64,000 nt of DNA, from the NCBI RefSeq assembly GCF_037975245.1, contig NC_092566.1:2420001-2484000 (forward strand). Direction: 5' to 3'. The notes beneath the pieces were generated by a model, which saw nothing but the letters and a program-made list of their open reading frames with translations, was not told where the DNA came from and made no database searches. A program made the translations under genes and the position numbers. This document shows positions 47,125-60,200 of the stretch, one piece after another (position 1 is the first letter of the stretch; every line of letters begins with the position of its first letter). This DNA is from Apostichopus japonicus (Eukaryota > Echinodermata > Holothuroidea > Aspidochirotida > Stichopodidae).

Positions 47125-49641
47125 AATAGGAGTATGTCACCTGAAAACTCGAACATATTTGCATTGGCTTCAACGTGACGCTCGGAAGCCTTACTTTGCG
47201 TGCAAAAGGGTGTATTCTTTGTAGTACAGCGGTTCTGGTGAACGTTTTTCATCGTATTTATGTCAGGTTGGATGTAGTTTCGTTGTGACCAGGCAGCGTT
47301 TATGAAACTTAACAGTTCGTCTAGTTAGATTTTTGACTATGACCAATCTCAATGCGAAATAATTGTGTAAAACTGTCTTAGTCTGGCAGTGAGTTCACGA
47401 GCTTTTGTCTGGAAAGGCTGTTGATCTCAATTTGTGTATAGGCTTTTCCACCAGTTTCAGCATAGGCCTTAAAAAATAACGTTCGACTTTCGTCACGTTT
47501 ACGATTATGGGCCAACTTGAACAAACCTGGCTAGGCCTGTGAGCAATTTTTATGTTGTCTAGGCCAGCAACGGTTGGGTAGAATAGGGTTCGTTAATACA
47601 ACAACGTGAAGAATACCAGTCAGAATACCAAAACACTTAGGATGGCAAAACATCTCCTTAATTATTTCTTAAGGCATTTTCCTACTTGCTATCAGTCATA
47701 ATTCGCAAAGGATAGCACAATTTAAGGAGTTTTGAGATACGTTTGCTGCTAAGATTTTTGGAAGATAAATGCTTTCTCGGATTTCCATTGCGTAAAAGAT
47801 CGCTTTGATGTAGGCAGTGTAATTGAGTAATATCGATATTTTTCGCGCTTCAATCTGCAGCTAAAAGACAAGATAAATAACGGGGCAAATGTACGAAGTC
47901 GCGCTAATCGAGTAGCGGTTCAAAGTAGCAGCAAGGTACTGCATAGGCTTAGGACTCGCGCACACCTATAGCTACTGTATATAGTATATACCTAGTAATT
48001 AATATAGGAGCCATAATGTAACAGAAGCCAAGCTTTCTTAGTAGGTGTTTTTACAGGCGTTTTACTTTTAATTGTTTAAGACATTATCATAGGCCTAGCT
48101 GCTAATTTATGATTCTGCGACATGTTTTACTTTGTTCAACACTAACTTTTGGTGGGAAAAGGTTAAATTTCATACTGCAAAGAAACATGACTTTCCATAT
48201 GTGCTGTCAATGTTAAATGCCAGATATCGAGTCAATATATTAGGTTAATTTATGTATTTCGAATCATGGGCCGTTTATTCTTTTTTATTCACTTTAACCA
48301 GTCATTTATAAAATAAGTTTTTTTCGGCACAATTTGAACAAGGAGGTCAGATACGTTATATCCTGTGACGGAATTGATGCTTTAACGCAAACGTATTTGA
48401 GAGAAATAACCAAAAACCATGGATTTGATCATCGTGTTTGCAACTCGGTGGTCCAACGTCTTAAAACAATTCACATGCTTATATGCAACTAGGTTGATTG
48501 AAGACAATTTGAGAAAAATGCCATGATAACATTTATCGCTAACCAATTTATATATGTTTTGTCTAAACCAAATTTACAGTTGGATCATTGTCATTAGACT
48601 ACCCATCACATGTTATCTCAAATTGGTTCTATGGATCCCATTTTAGGAAAATCGGGCCTGAACTTTCACAATTTGCTTATACTGTCGACATGATTTTGTT
48701 GTCTGTCAAATAAATCCATCTTTAGTTCACGGCGATTAATTCCTTTGGTATTTAAAAGGAATACAACATCGCTAAGCCTTCTATTCTCCATTGCGGTTGC
48801 ATATCGATAAACTTCTACACACATACTGAATGAAGTTTGGAGACATATTAACTATATTTTGACTAACTCTTGTAATACGGTGAAATGTGACTGTACACTG
48901 ACACTACAATCTATTCCGAATTGGTCCGGATATACTGATCGGGGAAGTTTCTTGTTATTTCATTTCAACGATACTATATGAGTAGGGTCATTTTAAGTTT
49001 ACTTATGTATCTTTGTATATAATAAACGGTATTCCGTAAAAAAATCATAGCTTTCCTAATAGCTTCATTTTAATTTACGGCTTTCTCAATTAATTTCTCT
49101 TCTTTCTATAATGTAAGACACTTTCTCTCTACACTGAATATAAATCGGATATTTTGATGAATACTGCATCAAATTGGTTAATTCAACCACTAAATAGGGT
49201 ATAAATAATCCAGCTAAGACTCTTAAAATATTAAAACGATCATCAAACGTAAAAATTATGTTTAATTTGCGTGCATGGCTAAGGTGAATCACGCTACTTG
49301 AGAGGGAAATAGTTACGTAATATACAAGCTCACTTTCCAAACTAATAACCTTGAATGGTGCAGAGACGGCCAGTGTCCGTCCATCAGTGAACGTCCGTGC
49401 TATCATGGAGCTATAAACTGTTTATAGCTCCATGGTGCTACTAAAGGGCGGATTCTCACATGTATCCAATCAGAATGATGTGATACTAGATCGAGTGGTA
49501 TACTCCGAAAGTTACAGTGTTGCAGCATTTTTATAACCTATATATGCAATGCGTGTTATCAGTGAGGGTTGCTGTACCCAGGAATTCTGACTGTTGGAGA
49601 TCACCAACAATTCAAGGAGGGCACACATAGTTGAAGGAGGG
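47125..49641. other. No gene recognised; one dispersed-repeat copy
   Basis: 48,108-48,205 (GATTCTGCGACATGTTTTAC) is a diverged copy of 14,450-14,545. No supported exon on either strand. A short palindrome around 49,405-49,434 (CATGGAGCTATAAAC / GTTTATAGCTCCATG) is noteworthy. Confidence 0.4.
49403..49433. repeat. Perfect palindrome
   Basis: CATGGAGCTATAAAC is followed at once by its complement GTTTATAGCTCCATG: a 30-base inverted repeat with essentially no loop. Confidence 0.7.
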
Positions 49642-49963
49642 CAAGGGCGTAGGAACCGGGGGGGGGGCCCAGTAAAAAATGTGGAGGGGCGGAAGTATCA
49701 TTCCGCCCCCCCCCCCGCTTCGCAAGTCAGAAAACCCCTTTTTCATTTCCAAATGAGAAAAAAAATCTCATTTGGAGCACCAAATTGCATCTAAGGCCAG
49801 GTGAAAATACAAAATTAAGTTTACAAAATGGAGTGGGTGTTGAAGTGTGCTATATTGCACCAAATTGCATCTGAGGCCACCTGGAAATGCAAAAAAATCC
49901 CCCCAGGCCGGCAATCAGTCTTCAGCCCCCCCCCCCACTCAAGAGTACCTTCCTACGCCACTG
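49642..49963. mobile_element. hAT-like element with perfect 8-bp target-site duplication
   Basis: Left end CAAGGGCGTAGGAA, right end (complement) CAGTGGCGTAGGAA. Flanks 49,634-49,641 and 49,964-49,971 are both AAGGAGGG. The length is 322 bp with no coding capacity. The word CACCAAATTGCATCTGAGG is shared with the element at 46,102-47,124, so the two families are related or exchange segments. Confidence 0.85.
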
Positions 49964-49971
49964 AAGGAGGG

Positions 49972-50756
49972 GCACTATACTCGTGTTCTGTCTCTTGTGA
50001 AGTTAGTACACCGAGATGGTGGCTCAAATAGGGAGGGGACAGTAGCCTGCAAGGGGATGGGGTGGGACGGTGAGGCCCCGCTGTGCCCGTTCGGGCTACG
50101 GGCCTGAAATAATATAATTTATTTAGTAGAAAACTGTAATCAAAACTTAGTAACATATCATGCAAGATTTGTTACTTATGAAGTTTTCAAGGTCATCTAT
50201 GTTGGTCCCAAATATAAGCACGCTTGATAATGCTATAGAAGTTCTATAATGTAATTTCCTGATATATAGGCCTACGTTGTTACTCTCCAAATTATTCTCA
50301 AAAATTAGGGGTTGTATATCTCAGTGTCGGGACATCTATATTTGTGGCACGGTCGCGACTGCCACAATTATAGAATTTGAGGATGGGGGACCATTATCCG
50401 ACATTCTAACCTTCTGGGGAGGGGTGGTAGGGGTGAAAATGACATTTCGTCATAGTGTAAAGATATTAAGTTTGGTAATTTCTAGTGCTATTTACTGAAA
50501 CTTGATCACAGCAGCAACACTTTTCAGTGGTATCACACAATTAGTACTCAATCATAGCCAAATAATTGAGAATCTTATATTGTCCGTCAAAAGCCTTTAG
50601 ATCATGACATGTGTCAGAACTCGGTATTTTCAACAAGCTTTTGTTCAACTTGCTCTTGTTCAAAATTGAAAAAGTTGCCATTGTACAATCCGTTAGAGAT
50701 GTAAACGTAAGGATGTTTTAACAATTGCTACGAAGAAAATAAATCTTGCAAAAGGT
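49972..50756. other. No gene recognised
   Basis: The sequence between the hAT-like element and the tRNA gene has short frames without recognisable domains. Confidence 0.4.
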
Positions 50757-50829
50757 AGCCTCCAGGGAGATTTGAACTCCCGACCCCTGGTTTACAAGAC
50801 CAGTGCTCTAACCACTGAGCTATAGAGGC
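50757..50829 (-). tRNA. tRNA-Thr (anticodon UGU)
   Basis: On the minus strand the sequence folds as a standard 73-base cloverleaf. The acceptor stem GCCTCTA/TGGAGGC has one G-U pair; the D-arm region AGCTCAGTGGTTAGAGC gives the A-box; the anticodon stem CTGGT/ACCAG encloses the loop CTTGTAA, with anticodon TGT, so it reads ACA (Thr). The variable loop is GGGTC-like, and the T-arm GGGAG-TTCAAAT-CTCCC contains the B-box. There is no intron. A TTTT run follows within a few bases, a normal Pol III stop. It is expected to be expressed, as no invariant base is lost. Confidence 0.93.
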
Positions 50830-52977
50830 AATGATACCAGGGGAGATCTGTAATATTATATAGACCTAACGTAATATATTATACATTTAGTATCAGTATA
50901 GTACACATTGCACAATTGGAAATATATCATTCCAATACATTTTGCTTCAATCACATATATCAAACAATTTGTCAAGTTTTACTTGCAACAATGTCATATT
51001 TTTTTATGCAAAAAGGTAAATAAGTAGATATCTTCCTTCGACACAGTGGGCCTAGGCCTTACAGTAACACTGAAGAGCTTTGTTATCAAGCTACGTGCAC
51101 ACTGTGCATAGGTTTGTACCGCGGACTACAACGTAAACGTCGTTGTAAAGATATTTAGCGTACGCATACAAACCTATGTAACATACACAGCTTTATAATT
51201 TCAATACGAACTCGACTTGTCAAGGCCTAACGTTATACACTGGTGCTTACACTAGTTAGATAAGTGGACACGGCAACAAAACTCGGTTCTCAACTCAAAA
51301 ATTCAGAACGACTTTACATTTGTGTTATAGTCCCTTGTCAACTGACTGAAGTTAAATATTCGGTACCGTATAAATTTTAATTTCAACTGTTACTGATTTC
51401 GAATTTGATAAGCCTGTAGTGTAAGGTAAGATATGTACATGATGGTGTTCCGTTTGGCATAGGAATAACATGTCAGAATTAACGTTAGGATACTGCACTT
51501 AAACACTGTTGTGAACTGCAACCGATAACATTAGGCTAAGCCTAGGCCATGTAACTTAGGTAGGACTAATACTGATTACTAGTGTTCAGCCTAATCCAAG
51601 TTTTGTTTTCAGGAGCGAAGTTTTGTTTGCAGATATTCCTTTCCATGAAAAGGGAGATGTCAGATTACTTGCAAACAATCACAGCATCAGCCTTTGCACC
51701 TCCTTACAAACATGTAGGCCTAGCATAGACTTATTGCTAGAATAAATTTAGAGAATGTATTTGACAAATGGACCTAGGCTAGTTGATGTATGAGCCTATT
51801 AGTACATAATGCTATTTAGTCTAGCCATTTCTTAAAGAAAACAGACTTCTCCTCAGATTATCACTGTAAATTTGGAGGTCATTTTGTTCCTCTACACTAC
51901 AGAAACACAGAAATTGCAAGCGTAAATATACAACACATTGAGCCCCTTATATGATGTAGAAAATAATACGTAGAGCCCCTTAAAGTCCTAGTACTTGTTC
52001 ACAGCTTTTATGAAATCCCTGTTGTAAGTTACCATTAACAGTTGCCCAATGCAAGTTTATTCATAACTTTTATTCAAATTTTCCCTTTTCTAAAACCATT
52101 ATGTCAAGTCAGCCCAATCCCATAAAGTTCCGACCCCTTCCTAACCAATATAGTATAAATAAATTTGTATGCAATATAATTAATATAATAAGTTCAAGCT
52201 TCAATGGCTGCATGTTTACACAAGAACGTAACAAACACAAAAACTTGACTGATGGATGTGGTCAAAGGGACAGCAAAATTTACTGTGGTATGACAACTTT
52301 GTACCATGAGCGCATGTTGTTGAACCATAGTTGAACCATACAAATAGTTGCTGTTGAACAACATACTTTTGTGTTCATTGAGTACTGAAGATGCAAGAAA
52401 TATTTGCAGACAATGGGTAAGGGACTATCAGCCAATCAAATCATGGGAAATTTGGAAAAACATCATTGTCTATTTGAAAATCTCTGTAATGGAAATTTTG
52501 CTAGTTGATTGTTATTATTTTTATTTTTTATCAAGTAATGATCTTTGGGAATGGAAGAAATTTTGATTCTTTTGAGAAGTTGTGGTTTTTGAAAAGAAGG
52601 AAAGATGTTCATTGATATTTTGTATTCTTATGTTTTGCATACATAGGCCTAGTTGTGTGTGTACATTGCGATTTGTTTTCTCAAAAACAAAAAAATGCAA
52701 TTTTAAAGATGGATAAACCATTGCATCCTGGACGGACTATCCTGCATTCGTAACAATGCTGTTCTTCTCTGGTTTCTTGCAATGTATAACAATGTTGGGT
52801 AGAGTCCCAGGGTCTATATTTATCGTTTTCTACCTTAACGTCTGTTGCACTCTAAGCTGTTTACTTTTATAACAATTCATTAAACAGTCCTGTCAGTGTT
52901 GTATTCTGATATAATGTAATGTAGGCCTAATATGAATTGCGTATGTATGATTTGTATATTGTCCTCTCTTATTACAG
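50830..52977. other. Upstream region of WAPL; promoter and first exon not resolved
   Basis: The acceptor at 52,977 implies an upstream non-coding exon, which probably lies here. I see no clear TATA box or CpG-rich block that fixes it. AAAAGGGAGATGTCAG-type sequence near 51,645 is not supported as an exon. Confidence 0.35.
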
Positions 52978-54251
52978 CATAACAGGTCAGAATGCAGTCC
53001 TGAAGGCATTGGGGTATCATTTCAGATAGCGTTACTTTCAACATGCCTCGATACGGGGCAAAAACCTACGGAGGGAAAAGCCATCGCAAAGATGACAAGA
53101 ACAATCAATTTGACGAAGTTTGGGCGAAAAGCCAAGGTTCAAAGATTGCTCCACCAGAATTTTCGCCAGTGAAGCCATCACCTGTTAAAGCCGGAAGAGG
53201 TAATCCAAATTTGGTGAACACTGGGCCAACTTCTCCTGGTAGGCATTACCACACTCGCTCTTCACCTGTCAAACCAGGACCTAACAGTCCTGGAGCTGGT
53301 ATGAGACGTACCAGAAGCAACAGTAGTGCAGAAGACCCATTTTCTTTTGGTATCGACGATGAGTCCGATAAGTCTCCAGCCAGGAAGTCCTCCAGACTAA
53401 CTAGGAATTCCTCCACAGAGGTCAAGATGCCCCCGGACGTAGATGGCAGCAGCCGTTCGAGAAGAACGCCAGTTATAAGTGCTAAGAATAAGTCTAAATC
53501 AAGTGCCTCAAATTTAGATGATAATAAGGACTCCAAAGGCAAGAAGCAAGCTACAATTTTAAAATACACTACCAAAATGTCTCCTTCTAGTGATAAAGAG
53601 ACTCACAAGGAAAACTCTTCAATAGGTAGTAAGGAAGGTGGATCTGTTTCGGATTCAAGCTCTGCCACTGGGCTCTTTACCGATGGGTTTGGTAGTCCAT
53701 GTGCCTCTGCTGTGTCTTCTCTATCGGATGATGTTGTCTTACTCTCCTCCCCGGATCTTCCAAGTTCGGCTAACCACACATCCCAGGGCGTGCACTCTTA
53801 TGCAAAGTCCCCAGAAAGACAAAACTCTGCAGCTATCTCACATCACAAACGGACCGGTGATAAACCAGTCGACAGTTTAGTTGTTAAAAGAAAATCAAGA
53901 GATTTGAGAACTAATGGGGACTTGAAAGCTATACCCGAGACTTCCAAATCCTCAGATGATAATTTCGACTTTGAAGAGCCATCAGATGCAAAAGTGGGAT
54001 CACAGACCGAGTCTAAAACAGATCTTAGAGCGAAGAAGACATTACAAGTTGTCGGTAAAAAAGTTGCCGTTGACAACAAAGATGAATTTGAATTTGACTT
54101 TGATGAGGGGCTAGCAGATAACGCTAGCACAAAACGAAGTTCATCACTGGTTTCAGAGGCTGGTAGACCAAGGAATCAAGCAGGCATAGTCAAGGCACGA
54201 TCAAAGGAGCTCACTGGAATCACTCGTAGAATATTTAACAGTCCAAAGAAG
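52978..54251 (+). CDS. WAPL: WAPL exon with start codon (coding from 53,043)
   Basis: A pyrimidine-rich acceptor (CCTCTCTTATTACAG) ends at 52,977; 65 bases of 5' UTR precede ATG at 53,043. Encodes residues 1-403, disordered and rich in S, K and D, with repeated 'SPVKP' motifs (41-77) that are possible CDK sites. It ends RRIFNSPKK just before donor AAG|GTAAGT, phase 0. The human equivalent is RKIFSGPKR. Confidence 0.93.
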
Positions 54252-57200
54252 GTAAGTTGGTATCGAATAGAAACTTATTCCGGTTGGACCACAGATTAAT
54301 GTAGGATGGCCAGCAACTTTAAACATGTCCACTGAGACATTATATAGTATTATATGTGCTGTACTAGTTATGACAAAATTTGTTTAGTTGATGGCTGGCA
54401 AGTTGAGATTAACTAACGTAAGTCCATCGTTAGTTTATAGGTGAAACATTTTGAAACCGCATCACATACCTTTAGTTTCATCTTCCCTGTGACTCATTCA
54501 TCACTGTAGCAGTTACTGTTAGTAATTTTGAAAATCTCTGGTAAAATAGCATCAGAATATTTTACACAGCATCATTTTACTTCTGAGGTACAGTCAAACA
54601 TCTGGGAAACCCTGCAACTCCCTATCCCAGGTTTGTCCTTAACAGTGTAGCTGCAAACTTGTGTGAATTTGAGAGGAAATTGTTTGTATTAGTGATGGTA
54701 AGGTGACATTAATATGTTCACATTTTCATTTACATATGTCATTACGTTTCATCAAAATTTGTTGGTTTTCCGATGCATAACTTTGTGAATTGATGTTTGC
54801 ATTTTGAAATGGGTCATATTAAGCTTTGTGTCATGATTTTCACCGTGTTGACCAAACTATGTAATATTTCATACATAGTTGTATGTAAGGGTTCTATGTG
54901 GTTGCAACCATTTGGTTACTCTTGATTTGGTAATAAATTAATAATAATAAACTATTTAATCCAAACTTTTTTGTTTACATGTACCATGTTATTCCTCTAG
55001 CTGCCAAAGTCTACTAGATTGTTCTAAATTCAACACAAGAGTTCGGTTTAAGAGATTTATAATTAAAGTAACATCACATTCAGTCCGTGAAGTTTCTTAT
55101 AATTTTTTGTGTTGGTGTTGTTATTTCCACAGTCGCCGGTTAAAGCACGCTACAATGCAAGGTCGTGGGCAATGTCTGACAACATGGAAATTGATGAGGT
55201 AGGAAAATATACATATTAGTTTGTAATGTGTTCAGTGGTCACTTCTATAGCAGCGGTCCGCTAATCCACCCAGGATCTTCCGTGAGGACTGAGCCGTGAC
55301 CCCACCAGACCCATACCACTCAGAATCAAATGTTCAGAATGCATAAAAGCTAACTTGGACTAGGGACTTCAAAAAGTAACTTAATCGATCACTGTTGGCA
55401 CGCTGTGAAAACTTTTGCTATTAGTATACTTAGACCTACCAAATAATTTTCGTCACCCACTTGTGGGTGGTACCCTACAAATATAGCTTGCAGACTGTCG
55501 TTCTGCAGAGGGGGCAGACCTTTGCTCACCTGCCTTGCTCTTTAACAGCCTAGGTATCATAGGACTGTGTTATGGAATACACTGAGAGTGACTTTGAAAG
55601 TATGGAGAACAAAAATGTCTGTTGGAAGAATTACAATCATTACACACATATCTTGCCCAACAATCAAAACTTGCCATTCGTATATCCTGAAAGATAACCA
55701 GCATTGTCCGAGGGAGAAGTTGCCAAATTTGTTAAAATCATCCCTTTTGGCAAACTTGTACGATTATAGCCCATGCATATGTCATTGTTCCTAACAACAC
55801 CAATAGCAAGATATACCAAAAGATCACCTTTGATGCTAAACAGCAAGAAAGAATACACATCAATCAGCAATGATTCAAACTTCATAATATCGTCTGCTGT
55901 GTAATTATTTACATAGGCAAAAGTGGCCTCTCATTCCCGCTCAAATGACCAAATTTCCTTCCAATGCCTCATTTTTCAGTATCAATTATCATACATGTAC
56001 CCTGGTTTGTGAAGGCAGAAGTTCAATGAAATTGACTTTGTTTATATTGATAATAATGCACAGGATTTTGCTTGAGAGAGATGATCCTTTAAAGTGTTTC
56101 AGTTTGTAACTCGCTACATAGTTCCTTGATTCGTCTTGTTAGACTTTGGCGGGCCCTTTTAACTATTATATGAAGGTGGTGTATAATGTTAACAAAAGAC
56201 TCATAGTGAATCTGTATGCTCACTTATATTCCATAGCATGGTTGTCTGTACTAGTACTTGCCCCCATGTATAATGACAGAAGGGGAACTTTTATGAAAAT
56301 GATGTACTAGAGCCCTTTGCTAGTACTTGTAATAATGACAGGGAGAGCTCTACTTGGATTCATTCTCCTGTTGTTATACTCATGCTGGACAAGTCTCATT
56401 TTCCAGAGCCTTGTAAACAGAGGGGGAAAAAGTTATGTTTTTTGGGTTGTGAAGAGGGCTTTGGGGAAGGAGAGGGAAGAGGAGGTTAGTCTTGTCAGGG
56501 TGAAGAGTTTGCAATATGTTGCTTTGAACTCATATTTTTAAAGTGGTGTTCCATTGTAACTTGCTCACTTTTCAAGGAATTTGGTGTATATATTTTTGTA
56601 ATTTAGTGATAAGATGTAGAACTCCTTGACTCTACTCTGTTAAGTATATCCTGTACAGTAATAAAATAGCTTGAGTGTATTTTGTTAATGTTGATATTTG
56701 TACATAGTCCATTTACCCTATTCAGTTATCATTTATAATTTTGTAAGTGTTTCATTACTTTATGTAGTGTATTCGGTGTCTTCTAGTGGGGTTTTGTGAT
56801 CTTGCAATTATGCCCTAGATGATAAGTAAACAGAACTGCTGAGTAGCATAACTGATGCAGCCTAGATCAGTTAGAGGGTCCTTAATTTTAGCTTGGCAAC
56901 AGACAAGTCCTCTCTTAAGTGTCATTTCTGAATGTCAAATATCCACACATTGATACCCACATGTACAGAAACAAGTGTCTTTGTACTTTGAAGTACACTA
57001 CTGTACTACTGATGCTATAAACCAACTGTTGGGTTCTGTAGCAAACATGTGTGCAAATGTTGTTGTAAACCTTGCGACTGATGATTAGGGCATTGACCTA
57101 ATCCTAGACTGAACTGAAAAGGGATAGGGGTGTGGGGGCAGGGGGACCCTGGGGGGGGAACTGTTACTACACTGTACTCGCAAATTGTCCTGTCAATAAA

Positions 57201-60200
57201 CTGTTACTCCTATTATTACACCTTATAGCTTCACTTTGAATAACAAACACTCTCTTAACTTATATTTTCCTTCTACATTCAGTCAAATGAAGCACCTGAG
57301 TTAATCAGCAAGCGTTGTGTCACTTGTATGATAGTTTGAGGCACCGTAAGGCTTTTTCATTGCTTCTTTATTTATTTCTTGTTAGTAAACAGGAAATTTA
57401 TGTTGAAGCAAGTTTTGCCATTAAGCTGGGTTACAAATGGAATTTTACAGTAAAGTCTTTCATCTCTTCAAGGAGTCCTCGATTGAAGAAAGTGAGAGCC
57501 AGTCCTCGACAATATCTTCCTCGTCATCCGGCGTCTCCTCAAGTTCTCGTAAGCCAGTCCCATCGACGTCCAAGTCTCTCCAGAAAGGAAAGATGCCATC
57601 ACTGACCCGCTCTGTTAATTATCCAAAGAAGACCAATCATTCCATTGTGACGTCTCTTAAATGTCAAAAACAAGATAAGAAGGTAGGCTTATGTTTTCCT
57701 TTCACGAGAAGAAACATTACAACAAATATCTTTTTCCATAATCTTTCACAAAAACGTCCCTATGTGTGTGTTGCTTGTGTGTGTTTCTTGGACTAAGATG
57801 AATTTAGTGAAACTGCTTTCGATGCTCAATGTATGTAGAGTTAGATTTTGATTCTGCCATTTTCTTTGCTCTTCAATCGATGTGTTTCTCTGGCCCCTCA
57901 CAGAAAATGAATAGAGAAGCCCTAGCAAAGAGTATCTGTTAGATATCTGAGTTAAATCAAGCTTATGAATATTCATATATTCTGTTTCACAGTATTTTAT
58001 GGTTGTTAAACATTTCAAACAGGCCAGAGTCTGTTGGGAGCCAATAAAACTGCCATGTCATAAAAGTAACTGTGTAGATAGCTGAATTATATCAAGGTTA
58101 TGAATATTCATATCTTCTGTTCAACAGTATTTTATGGTTGTTAAACATTTCAAGCAGACCAGAGTCTGGTTAGAGCCGGTTAAACTGCTATGTCATAATC
58201 TGAGTAACTGTGTAGATAGCTGAATTTTATCAAGGTTACAAATATTCATATCTTATGTTCCACAGTATTTTATGGTTGTTTAACATTTCAAGCAGACCAG
58301 AGTCTGGTGAGAGCCAGTTAAACTGTCATTTCATAAGAGTAACTGTGTAGATAGCTGACTTATATCAAGGTTATGAATATTCATATCTTCTGTTCAACAG
58401 TATTTTACGGTGGTTAAACATGTCAAGCAGGCCCACCAATGTCAGGAGTCTGGTGAGAGCCAGCAGTACTCTGATGACATCGAGTATCTTTTAGATGGGC
58501 TCAAGTCTACGTCAGGGAATGCTACCAAATGCCTCAGGTAGGTGTCCTTCAATCACAGACAACAGATGATCTGTTCTTACGCTTCTGTTATAACCATTAC
58601 CTTGTGGTTTGGCCATGCAGGTGTGTAGGCTACTAACGAACTGATATAAATGGATGTAATGATTTGGCATAAGAAGTTTGTCAAGGTTCATTTTGGTTAC
58701 ACAAGTCGAAATACCCTTGTCAGGGTTTCCCCTGGGATTTCTCGTGTGAGAGGCAGTAACTGGTTTGTGACACTGGAGGGCATGAGCATACTGGGGGGGG
58801 GATGGGGCCATGGTCACATGGGGCATTGTCACCTTGAAAATGTTAAACAATGTAATGTCAATCATCCTAACAATAAATTAGATAGAAATGCTACGTTTAA
58901 TATTCAAAAGAACTTTTAATTTGATGCTATTATTCAGTGTTCACAGCCAAATTTTCAATGTCAGCTGCTGGCATAGAAAGTTGGATTGCATTTTTGATTC
59001 CTTCTCTGAAACAGTGAGGTGGCAATGATGTAATATTTTTGTGAGGCGGTGGCCAAAACCAGAGAGGTGGCCAATTCACAAGATGAATACCAGAGGAAAC
59101 CTTGCTTGCAGGAGAGTTTTGTTGACTATCACATTCCGGTTACACCTTAGTTGTCAAAGCGCTCTCATCAACTTTACTCTTTTTTTCTTTGAAATAATTC
59201 CATATTGACCACAAATTTAAAACCTTTTTTAAATCAATATGATTATCCATGGACAATATTTGTCATGAAATCATGTCTTTGGAAAATTCTCTGTGGATAA
59301 TTACAATTGGTTGTATATTTTAATACATATGGTCCAAAAAGACCTGTAAATTTTCCTGTAAATTTCCTACTATTGTATCTTTGTTGTTTGTGTTTTAACG
59401 TTGTCTCCTTTTTACGATCTGCAGTACCATCAGCCTGGTGGAGAAAAGTACGGTGCCATCATTCCGGATGCATCTACGAGCACACAATACCATATCAAAG
59501 ATATTTACTGCTTTGAAAGACGCTGCAAAAGATCCTGTAAGTTTAAATCTCACAAGTTTAAATTCGTTAGCAATTAGCAACAAAACTGAATTTTCTACAA
59601 AATCCTTCTTATGTCGCAAATCCTTAGGTAGCTTGGTTGTGTTCGCTTTTCCATTTGTAAAACATCAGAAGAAGAAGAAGAAATTTGTGTTAGAAAACTT
59701 ACAAATGTCTTGTAATATCCTAAGATAACAGATCCCCTATTTAAAAACAAAAATTCTACTAGTTTTTTCCATTTTTGTTGGATCAGTGTAATTGAAATGA
59801 TACTATAACCATCTGTTCCATGGACAAGCTTGCTATAGATCTTAAATATCAGCCTTGAGGTCAATTTAATTTGGAAATTTATTCCTACATGTGGATACTG
59901 TATATATATATTCCGTGAAAGTTAGTCGTATAATATAACCTAGCAAATCAATGTTTGAAGTAACGTCTGTTTTGTTTTCAGTGCGTGGCCCTTTGTACCT
60001 CTGGTTTGATGTACATGTTAAGCAAGGACCGTCTCAACATGGACCTGGACCGGAGCAGTCTCAATCTGTTGGTCCAACTACTGAGCATCGATAGCGAGAG
60101 TGTCGTCTCCCAGAGAAACAGTGAAGAGAAAGAAGAGTACGATAAGACCAGAGCCAGACTCTGGAATATCGTAAAGAACTCGGCCAAGGGCAGCAGCTCA

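Noticed and set aside
53246-54130. Antisense open frames in the first WAPL coding exon
   Set aside because: Shadows of the sense exon, which has conserved residues and correct splice borders.
57315-57605. Alternative frame through the WAPL exon at 57.47 kb
   Set aside because: Out of phase with the flanking exons; the 57,473 start in phase 0 gives the conserved IVTSLKC segment.
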